The position numbers and the translations under genes were made by a program. A DNA stretch of 64,000 bases. It comes from Gnetum montanum. Lineage: Eukaryota > Streptophyta > Gnetopsida > Gnetales > Gnetaceae. This document shows, piece by piece, positions 11,791-21,237 of the stretch. How positions within the stretch are numbered: position 1 is the first letter of the stretch; each line of letters begins with the position of its first letter. The stretch covers positions 691,854-755,853 of the forward strand of contig MNCI01000270.1 of NCBI GenBank assembly GCA_015680685.1, given 5' to 3'. The notes below the pieces were generated by a model. The model searched no databases and was not told the origin of the DNA. It saw nothing but the letters and a program-made list of their open reading frames with translations.

Positions 11791-13142
11791 ACCCACATCC
11801 ACAATCCCATAAACAAGCGAGCGTGCATAGTGCCAACATGGAGTGGGATGTTGTAGTTCTAGAATGCAGTTCACAATGATAAGAGAACATCCTCTAGAAC
11901 ATATGGAATGCCACTTCCCCTAGAATTTTATTGATCCTCCAAATATGTCTTCTGAAATCTTATTGACCTTCTGGAGCTATTGCTACCATAGCCCATCACC
12001 TTGGTAGTAGCTTCCATTGTCAGCACTTGCTGCTGGAGTCCCAACACTATTGTTGCCCAACCACAAAGTTGCTACCATCCAGCCCCCACCATCATCCAAG
12101 CTTAAAAGACATTCAACTATTAGGCCTCTTTGCTTACAACTGAAATGCATGATGTTTGCCTTGGTTAAGGACTCCTGAGCACTTGCATCATCACAACTCC
12201 TAGCCTCCTCAGTGCCAACCTCTTCAATCTGCTACTACCAGAACCGCTGCTGGCCTTCCTGCTTTAGACATTGCATGCCTCAGCAAAAATGTATGTCACT
12301 TCAATAGTATCTAAAACAAGTAGTCTTAACTACATTTCATGGTTACATTTCCATGGTTTTCTTTCTATTGCGCTTGTAGGATACGGGCCGAGATGGCCTC
12401 AGTTAATGATTTGTTTTGTAAGGAGGACAGGACACTCCATAATTTTGAGGTGATCGCTCTGAATAGCCTAGCTACTTGGGAGTGCACATCCTACCCTTCC
12501 TCTTAACCTTCATCACAGCATTTCTTACACCCATAGTTTCCCTTTTCACATCTCTTTTACAAGCTTTCTTGATGCATGTAAACCCTTCTCATATGCTTAA
12601 CTGCAAAGTCCATGATGCGTGTAACATAGCTCGCCACATGAGAAGCATCTATGGGGAGGTCAAAGCCCCCATGGATGTAACACAACTCATCTTGGGGAGG
12701 AGACACTTGTGCTAAAACAACAAGTTTTCTTGCAAGTGAACATGGCTAAACAGCAAAATAAAAGCACAAAAGTGTAAAACAGTAAAAAAAATCTTAAGAA
12801 AAGAGTGTGTGCCCAAAACAAATTGCACACCAGCTATTTCATAATGATCATCTCTAAGCGTTTCAATAAGAGGTAAGAAGCCAGCAAAAGAAAGATGGCC
12901 ATGCGCACTGACTCCCTCACAAGCACTGTGATGAGGGACCACATTATGTTTCATCTTTTCTTTTCCTAAGCTTGTCCCCTCGAATCCACCCTTTTCCTTC
13001 TTTTTCTTGCACAACTATCATGATACTCCCAAGCATAGCAAAGAAAAATCTGAGTGACCACTGGAGAGAAATGTTGATGTCTTGTCCTTCATTGTGTTTC
13101 ATATTCTTTGTCAATGTCTATCGGGTAGATCCTCCAAATGCC
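11791..13142 (+). other. 3' untranslated region of E1
   Basis: This non-coding stretch lies between R3 and the polypurine tract. The segment near 11840-11910 matches the minus-strand 3' region of B (near 19150-19210, the TGGGAyrTTGTAG word), which identifies it as element sequence. I see no conserved gene. Open frames such as 12476-12715 have no counterpart elsewhere in the window. Confidence 0.55.
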
Positions 13143-13158
13143 AACAAAGAGGGACTAG
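13143..13158 (+). other. Polypurine tract before the shared LTR
   Basis: The word AACAAAGAGGGACTAG sits directly before the LTR start TGAAAAACC. The matching minus-strand words before other LTR starts (GAAAAAGAGGGGGCA at 18226-18240 and ATAGAGGGG near 27715) support a second-strand primer tract of the family. Confidence 0.6.
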
Positions 13159-14994
13159 TGAAAAACCATAAAATTTTAGGACCCTCATGCTTTAGTAGAG
13201 TCCTTGGAATTTGGGCAAGGACTTCCACAAGTGCAACATCATGATGGTTCGGAAAGAAAGTGTAGGCACTGAGGATAGACTGTCTAGTCTGGAAATTTTT
13301 GTATCTCCAAGGCTGACAGGCCCGTCGGACTCTCTAGCCTACCCAACTGGACAATTTACTTGGTTGACAATCTACCCAGAGACCATGTTAGGAGTTGTCA
13401 AAAATGTTCAAGATGAGAAAAATAGTTTGACAAGTTTTCTAGTGAAGAAGTCTGCTATGCTACGCTATGTTGTGTAGCATAGCAAGCCTTGAAAGATAAC
13501 CACTCAAGCATCCAAATGTGAATTAACAAAATGATTGCAAGACAAGTCAGGATTCAGCCAACACAAGGTGATACACTATGCTACTCTATGTAGAGTAGTA
13601 CAGTGTAGTAAAGGTAGAGTAGGAAGGCCCATATTGCCAAGTGATTCCAACAAGAAGATTGCAGTTTAGTAAGACTTTGGCCTCTAAAATTGGTTGCCCT
13701 ACTTAGCCCATAGGCCTTGAGCAAAGTTTCTTAGTAGAAAATGGTAGATTGAACAAGGAAGAATGATACACTAGCTGCTACACTATGCTACACTACATAG
13801 CATAGCATCGCATAACAATAATGCAAAAACAATAGAAGTGTTCCAAACATGAGTTTAGCAAGTCCAAGGGCTTCTCGGCATGAAGGACAAAAGTTGTAGT
13901 TGTTTGCTTGACCAAATCTCAAAAAAATGCTCTTCAGCTCCTACACAAATTTTTGTCAAGACCAGTAGCTACGCTGCATAGCAAGAAGCTACTTATGCTA
14001 CACCAATGTTCTCAATAGCATGAGTAGATCAACATTGGCATGAAAGTATCAAGACATCTTCGGGTAGCTCTAGAACTTGTAGGCAACAATCTTTCTCACT
14101 CTGGCATCTCCTTGGAAAAATTAACAATTTTACTCCATTTTTCATACCCCTGATCAACTCCCAAAAAATTGTTCCTATGCTTGAACCTACTTATAAGTGT
14201 AAGGAAGACATAGTCCTAGAGCATAGGCTCCATTTTTCTTACATTATTAGCTCACTGGATTTTGGCATATGCAGTTTCGATGATATGGTCATAGTGTAAC
14301 AAAGTTCACATCTAGCATCACATACCTACATGGTACAGGCATGTTAGCACATTGTAGGGCCCAGGACACATGGCATCTAGACATCATTTCTCTCCTGCTC
14401 CTGGCCCTATAAATACCTTGGCAAACAATGCTCGAGGGTTGGCTTTATGGGGTAGTTGGCTTTTGAGTTGGTTTTCAGAGAGCATAGTTGGCATTTTTGA
14501 GCATTCTAGTTACCTTTGAGTTCTCTAGTTGGCTCCAAATATCCCTTGGTGAGTTGAGCATTTTGGCATTCTAGCGAACATAGTAGTAAGTAGAAGACCT
14601 ATCACTATACTGTCCAGTGTAAGCAGTGTCTCTCTAGTGTTGCATAACCTATTGTATACCTTTCAGCAAGGCAAAGGATCAAATCCATGACCTTTGGGGT
14701 AGTGCACTCTCTCACCCAAATCTATTTTTCTATTCACTTGCTGTCATCATTATTTTGCATTATTTTCACTACTTTACATTTGTTAATTTTTCATTTACTT
14801 TGTGTGTCTTGCTTCTGAAACAAACATTCATGAAAGGTTAAGATACACTAATTAAGTCCTTGTTTGATCGACCAGACCGTTCAAGGTGCCCCACTTTTTT
14901 TTCTCTCTAGCATGGCCCTCACAAGGATCTGGGGTTAAACTATTTACCCGGTGACCTCTCGGTGTTCCAGCCACCAATGTTTTCGGTTGCTACT
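13159..14994 (+). repeat. Shared LTR: 3' LTR of E1 and 5' LTR of E2
   Basis: It starts TGAAAAACC at 13159, after a polypurine tract, and ends near CTACT at 14994, six bases before a primer-binding word. It is about 1836 bases long. A complete 3' flank of one element (integrase, R3, polypurine tract) precedes it, and the PBS and gag of another follow it. One LTR therefore serves two internal regions. A TATA box lies at 14407-14416. Palindromes occur near 13450-13490, 13565-13600 and 13775-13810. Confidence 0.85.
14407..14416 (+). promoter_or_regulatory. TATA box of the shared LTR
   Basis: CTATAAATAC, at the position conserved in all LTRs of the family in this window. Transcription towards E2 gag would start a few tens of bases downstream. 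Confidence 0.6.
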
Positions 14995-14999
14995 ATTTT

Positions 15000-15017
15000 T
15001 GGTGCTAGAAGGAGGGC
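15000..15017 (+). other. Putative primer-binding site, E2
   Basis: TGGTGCTAGAAGGAGGGCC, six bases after the LTR end. It is the best-preserved form of the word repeated after all LTRs here. TGG complements a tRNA CCA tail; the tRNA is not identified. Confidence 0.65.
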
Positions 15018-15238
15018 CTTTTTGATGCCCTTTCTATGTCCTATGGGTAGTCTTGCATGCTCTCTATACCCCATCATTCACTAGCGTAAATGTGACACCC
15101 TTTTCTAGTTGTTTACACATCGTGTGATGCAGACTAGTCACGACGAATCTTCCTTTGGAACCTTGTAGGATGAAAAGCCTCTAATCGCCTATTGATTTCT
15201 ATGTTTCTCATTTGTGACTTCCCATTTTATCACATAAA

Positions 15239-16531
15239 ATGATTCCACCAACAACCATTATTTTCACCCTAAGCCTTGAGGCTCCCTTCTTGGCTCAAAG
15301 CACCATAGGTGCTAAGTAGCCATCTAGCCCAATGCTAGCGCCACACTAGTCTCTTAGGATCTAACATTTGTTATCTGAGTTCTTAGCATAAGATGCAGAG
15401 CGTTCCGACTTCCTATATGAAAAGATCTAGGCAAATCTACCCTTGGATCACTAAGAACTTGAGGACAAATGCAAATTTGAGTTCCTACACCAAAATGCAA
15501 GAGAATTTATCCCTACCCCTAATGTTACCATCCCCCTGATGGAAACATATCGGTGGATCTTAGAATAGTTAGTGCAAGTCAATAAGTCTAGGGAGTGAGA
15601 TATAGTGTCTCATTATGATGAGACATTATAGGATGGACAAGAAGACCTAGACTCCTAATCCGAGGGTGGTGGCCAGACTTACCCTACGACCATCCCTCCC
15701 ACCATGGTCTTCAGGTCAAACTCGCTTTTTGCATTAGCCCCCTTTGTGATTACCACAACTCAGCCGCAATCTACATTTTCATCAACCATGGATAGCCATT
15801 CTACACCCTCAGCATACCAACATGATCCTCCCTTAGTTTCATTCCTAGGCACTCTCCCTCCTCATTCTGTCTCATCCTAGTACCAAGTGTCGATCACAGC
15901 TATGTTGCCCTACGTGCACACCGTGTCTACTTCACAGTTGCATGGAGTGTCCACTCCTATTCCATCATCTACACCTATTCCACCATCAGCAGTAGGCCCT
16001 GCCCTAACCACATGATGGACCATATCCACTTCGATCCTTGTTTCAAAACCCTCCCAAATGCCACATTACCCTTACCACCAAGCATACCAAGTACCGCAAG
16101 TGTCACAACCAAGCACCAGACTGTGCCCCATCCCATCACTCATGCAAATGACTAACCCTATAGCACCACCCACTGGATGGTGAACCTCACAGGTAAGACC
16201 CGTCATAGGGGTAGCCCTAACGGCACCCCCTATGAGCCAGGCTACTATCCTTACTATGCCACCAACAATGGTTGCCCCTGCAACTCCACAACCATCTACA
16301 TTATCTCCAAGTATGGATCAAGCATTCCAACTTATCCAAACCCTCACTAAAGTGATGAAATGTCTCAAAGCTACTGGTTCTAACATAGTGCAAGTCATGG
16401 ATGTCTACTATGATGACCTTATCAACCTGGTCGTTCCTATGCTCACATTACCCCCTGGGATGCCACTCCCCCACCTCTCAAAATACAATGGGGAGGGCAA
16501 TCCTAACATGCATTTATTCACATTTAGATCT
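15239..16531 (+). pseudogene. E2 gag, N-terminal part (continues at 39517)
   Basis: This is the first half of E2 gag, collinear with 1939-3217. The ATG at 15239 aligns with the starts in E1 and F. A readable frame from 16232 has a proline-rich stretch, AFQLIQTLTKVMKCLKATG, and KYNGEGNPNMHLFTFRS. It is cut at 16531 by element B. The target word GATCT (16527-16531) is repeated as AATCT at 39517-39521. Joining the two halves in mind gives an uninterrupted match to F gag (VTFRSESLLL), which proves the insertion. Stops occur throughout. Confidence 0.85.
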
Positions 16532-18224
16532 TGTAGCGATCGAAAATGTCAATCGCTGGAAAACACCAAGAGGTCATCAGTCATTGACAGTCTTAACCCC
16601 ATTTCCACTGGAGGATCGTGCTAGATGGGATGGAAATGGGGCACCCTAAATGGTTTGGTCGATTAGAAAGGGACTTAGTCAATGTTAATATAACCTTTTG
16701 TAACTAGATAATTTGAAAATAAGACTGATAGCACGAAGTAATGCTTAAATGTAAAAGGGATGGAAAATAGTGTAAAATGCAATAATAAGTAGGAGACAAT
16801 GTAAAATGTAGTTAGAAAAATGTACCTCTTTGAAGCTACAACTTCGCTCTATTAATACGGATACAATCATTTCCATAGTGCTGAGAAGTGCAAAGAACCC
16901 AAGAGTAACCAAGACATGTAGAGCAAGACAGCTGTGTGCTTGAACATGGACTCAGGCATTAACAATGCGAAGTGCTACCAAGGTGGTAGAGAAGAGAAAA
17001 ACAAAATTTCAATTGAGAGTGGTAATTGTTTACAATGTCAAACAGAAAGCTTACAATGCTCAAGGTTATAGTGCTAACTTTTTTCTTCTCAGCCAACAAA
17101 ATTGTTAGTCGACTAGATTTTTCCAAAAAATCGGATCGAGGCCTTTTGAGCATTCCTCATTGGGGTATTCATAGGACCAAGGGCACGTGAAAGATGTGGT
17201 TTGGATGCCATGTACCCTAGGCTCATGCTAACCTATCTATGCTACACATGACTCCATGACTATTGGGTGAGTCTACCATGTCGTAATTACAAGCCTGCCA
17301 CATTGTAATTGCATTGTCAGAGCAACGGTGCGATTAGGTGGAGTGCATTGATTTAGTGTAACTACCTAGCACTCTTTGCTATGCTTTGTAGCATAGCATG
17401 TTTGGCGTAGCATAGTATCTTGACATGATGTGCTATGCTACGTAGCATAGCGTAGCATAGCTGCTGACTCGAAGCAAAAATTTGCATTGTGTCCTACTAC
17501 ACATGTTGGAAAATTTTGAAGTGCCCCAACTGTTTATTGCATATTTGATACGCTGTGCTACACTACATGACGTATCATAGCATAGCAGATATCCTTAGTC
17601 ACAAAAATGCCTCCAAGTTGCAAACTTTACCTTTTGCACTATGAAGCTTGCGAACTTGCTAATCCTACACTTTGAGATGCCTTCTATCACTTTCACAGAA
17701 TTTCTATGCCTCATTGTGCCATGTAGCTAAGGGTAGTGTAGCAGCCAACATGGCTTGCTTCTTGCCAAGTTCACCACTTTATGATGGAAGGAGACATTGC
17801 TGAAGGACTTGAAGTCAGGCGAGAGGACTAACTGTCTAGTTTTTCTCTACACTATGCTATGCTGCGTGGCATAGCATAGGGTAGCACTATGCTTCTACAA
17901 ACATCTTCTAAATTTTTCTACGCCACATAGCGTAGCATAGCATAGAAAAACTCCTTGACTTAGAAAACTTGCTGAAGTGTTTTGCACTTTCTAAGCACCA
18001 CCAACAATTCCATGCATCACTCCTATGTGTGCTATTGGCTGGATGAACTACTTAGGTGGGAAGGTTGGGGAATCCGTTTAGCCTGTTGACACATGGGGTA
18101 GAAAACCTACCAAAGTAGATAGCATAAACATCAGATCATCCATCTCCTGAAGAACTACCGTAACGCTGGGCAAATTCCAAAGACCTGGTGAAGCAAGCAT
18201 GCCTTTGAATTTTGGGGTCTTTCA
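16532..18224 (-). repeat. 3' LTR of element B
   Basis: It runs from TGAAAGACCCC at 18224 to CGATCGCTACA at 16532 on the minus strand, 1693 bases. It contains a perfect 18-base palindrome, CTATGCTACGTAGCATAG, at 17433-17450, inside a larger imperfect one. The TATA position near 17167 is mutated. Confidence 0.88.
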
Positions 18225-19259
18225 TTGCCCCCTCTTTTTCAACTTTTAGAGGATGGGCTCGAGAGATGTTGACAAAGAATATGAAATACCACGGAAGGCA
18301 TGATGCTAACATTGCTTCTCGGTGAGCGTCAAGACATCGCTTGGCTACGCTTGAGAGTGTTGTATTGGTTTTTTGTAGGGGAAAAGGTCAAAGCAGGGAG
18401 GAAGGAGGTTTAGGAAAAAGGGTAAAGATGAGGCTTAGCAGAGTCCCTTGTCAGAGTGCTCATGAGGGAGTTGTTCACATTTTCATCTTTACTTTTGCTA
18501 ACCTTCAACCTCTTATAGGATAGGTGTTTCTTTCTCAGGATGAGTTTTGTTACATTCATGTGGGGTTTTGACCTGCCTACAGATGCTTCCCATGTGGTGA
18601 GTTGTGTTACGCATGTCATGGAATTTGCACTCTGAAGTAGCTAAGCTAGTTGAGGCACTCACTTTGCGAAGCTGTAGCATTTGCTGCTATGGCAAGACAA
18701 GTTTTGCTTGCTACAGTTGTTGTTGAAGCTCTTGGACACCTTTTCTAGTGTATGGTATCCAAAGTAGGAAGGCCAACAATGACCTCAGTAGTATCAGCAT
18801 GGAGGAGCTAGCATCGAAGGCGCCAAGAGTTGCTATGAGTGCGAATGCTTTGGAATCCCTGCCAAAGGCATGCATTCTCAGTTCAGCTATGTGATTAGCT
18901 ACCAAATAGCTAAATGTTGTGTGCGCCCAGGCATTGGCAAGGAGCTAGAGGATAACAATATTGTGGCTGGGCCACAATATTGTCAGAACTCCAGTAGTAG
19001 GCACTAACCAAGGAACCATCGTCAGGGTAGTGGGCCATGACGACGGTAGGTCTGGAGGGCCAGTGCTATGTCATACAATATCTCTAGAGGGTTAGCACAA
19101 TGCCAAGGGTGGTAGCATCGCATACATTCTAGATCGCATTCTCATTGCATCGTGAACTACGTTTTGGAGCTACAATGTCCCACCCCCACATCGACACTGT
19201 GCACACTCATTCGATGTGTACTTGTCACAGATGCATACTAGGGACGTGACACAAACTGA
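18225..19259 (-). other. 3' untranslated region of element B, with polypurine tract
   Basis: This is non-coding sequence between R3 and the 3' LTR. The purine word GAAAAAGAGGGGGCA (18226-18240, minus strand) lies next to the LTR. It aligns with 4907-5754, except for an extra 191-base segment at 18689-18879 found only here. I see no conserved coding frame. Confidence 0.6.
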
Positions 19260-19656
19260 TTTTAAGGTCCTAGTAGATTATATGCTGGGTTAGGATCCCA
19301 GTAGACCATTGTGCCTATTTAAGGTCACAGCAGACCGTACATGCCAATTTAACATCATAGCGAATGTGTCGTGCCAGTTTATAGTCATAGCGAACTAGTT
19401 GTGTCAGTTTTACATTGTAGTGGATGGTCGCCGCCAGTTTAATGTCATGGTAGATGCTACTTTTTGTCACCAGTTTAACATTGTAGTGGACACTACTTCT
19501 TTCTTCCAGTTTAACATCGTAGCAGATGCTGCTTGTTGCCGCCATTTTAACATTGTAGAGGATGCTCCTTGTTGCCACCATTTTAACATCATAGCAGATG
19601 CTACTTGTTGCCACCAATTTAACATCATAGTAGAAGCTGCTTGTTGCATTCATGCT
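19260..19656 (-). repeat. Minisatellite R3 after B integrase
   Basis: Units are mostly 36 bases, with 30-base units towards the distal end. Both strands are open (minus strand YDVKLVATSSIC-like, plus strand HFNIIADATCCHQ-like) because the period divides by three. No start context or other coding sign is seen. The open frames are best read as a by-product of the period. Confidence 0.8.
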
Positions 19657-20930
19657 TCAGATGTAATACGACCTGATAGATGAGTGATTCACTGAGTTAG
19701 CAAACTTGTTACCCTCCATGTTCACCAGCTTGAAGGCTTCATTCCCAAAGGCTTTAGTGACCATGTATGGACCTCCTAGTTGGCTGAGAATTTGCTCACA
19801 TGCTTACGGATAGCTTTGAGGATGAGGTCTCCCTTCTATACTGGCCGTTGCTACAGGTTTGCATGGTGCTTTTGTTGTTGCCTATTCTGGTAGCGCTCTA
19901 TGTGGCTCAAGGTCTGCACATGCTCTTTCTCTATTAAGTCGAGATCAATGATCCGTGACTCATTGTTCTGGGCTTTGCTCACGACATTTGAGAGGATCAT
20001 CCGGAGTGATGGTACTTGCGACTCAAGAGGAAACATAGCTTCAGATCCATAAACAAGACTAAAAGGGATCTTACTCATCGTGGTCTTGCATGTCATTCTG
20101 TAGGCCCATAGAATGTAGAGGATTTACTCGTGACACCGCCTCTTGCTACTACCAAGCATCCTCTTCAGCAAGTTGATGATGGACTTATTTGTAGCCTCCA
20201 CCTATCCATTCACCTATAGGTAATATAGGGAGGAGAAGGATTTCCTGATGCCTAGATTGCTGCAGAAGGTTTAGGTTTCCATACTACTGAATTGTCGCCC
20301 ATTGTCAATTACAATAGTCATCAGAAGCGCAAACCTTATCGTGATGTTGTCCAAGATGAAGTGGCAGGTCTACTAAGATGTCGTCTTCCTCAAGGGGATA
20401 GCTTCCACCCACTTAGTAAAATACTCAGTGGCAGTGATAATGAAGCTATGCCTTGTGGAGGACTTAGGTGTGATAGGTTCTATGAGGTCTAGTCCCCATC
20501 ATTGGAAAGGCCATGTGATTTGCGTTGGGTGCAGCTCCATAGGTGAAACGTGTATGAGATTTGCGTATCTCTGGCACATGTCGCATGTCTTGACTTTTGA
20601 CAAGTAGTCACACTCCATATGGGGCCAGTAGTACCCTAGGGATCTAATTTTTGCAGCCATAGCCCTAGGTGCTATGTGTCCACCACATAGCCCCTCATGC
20701 ACTTCATTAACTACCTTCTGTGCTTGCTCCACACCCATACATGCCAGCAATATCCTGTCATAGGAGCATCTGCATAGGGCGTCATTTCCCATGATTGTAT
20801 ATTGTTGGGCATGCTTATGGATTGCATCTCTCTGGGTAGATGTCAGTCTGCTTGGGGGTTTTCCATGTTGTAGGTAGGCTTTAATGTTAGTGTACCACTC
20901 TTGGGTATCTGCAGCACTGATAGTGGCCAC
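19657..20930 (-). pseudogene. Element B integrase
   Basis: This is the best-preserved N-terminal integrase of the window. The frame 20930-20499 has QEWYTNIKAYLQHGKPPSR, QQYTIMGNDALCRCSYDRIL and an HHCC zinc finger (VHEGLCGGHIAPR, LGYYWPHM, KTCDMCQRYA). The core follows with LDLIEPITP and SFIITATEYFTKWVEAI, a DNG-type block, then MTCKTTMSKIPFSLVYGSEA and RIIDLDLIEKE and SHIERYQNRQQ. It ends NSVNHSSIRSYYI with a TGA at 19657. Scattered TAG and TAA stops, largely at glutamine or tryptophan positions, disable it. It follows directly on the additional RNase H, as in Tat pol. Confidence 0.88.
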
Positions 20931-21237
20931 ATGTCCTGCCTAAGTGATAGGCTCAGTACATTCAACAATCGAAGTTGGAAAATTTATGAACAAGTGTGGT
21001 GGGATATTTAGTGCTAGGGTGGCTAAGGAATCTGCTATGGTGTTCTCATTGCATGTCACGTGTTGCACATCTGTGGTTGCAAATTGCTTAAGCAAGCTTT
21101 TTGCTAGATCATAGTAGCATTGTAACTGCATAGCTTTACAAGCATAGACCTCGGTGATTTGATTCACAACTAGTTGTGAATCACCGTGGATTGTCAAGTG
21201 TTGTATGCATAGTTTTTTGGTAGCTAAGAGGCTATTC
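20931..21237 (-). pseudogene. Element B additional RNase H, C-terminal part
   Basis: The frame has HLTIHGDSQLVVNQITEVYA, YYDLAKSLLKQFATTDVQHV and NENTIADSLATLALNIPPHL. These match the second RNase H of element F (63355-63770), where the N-terminal half with MVEYEGLLMGLL is also present. Here the N-terminus is cut near 21237, and intron 1 sequence of the antisense gene follows. This fixes one end of the deletion that removed reverse transcriptase. Confidence 0.78.

Noticed and set aside
12476-13244. Several open frames in the E1 3' region as a host gene
   Set aside because: No conserved domain, codon bias or splice pattern is visible, and the flanks match retroelement 3' sequence up to the polypurine tract.
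19399-19683. Plus-strand frame with HFNIIADATCCHQ-type repeats as a cysteine-rich peptide gene
   Set aside because: It is the complement of the R3 array; the cysteines come from the repeated GCAGCA complement and not from a secreted peptide layout (no signal sequence).
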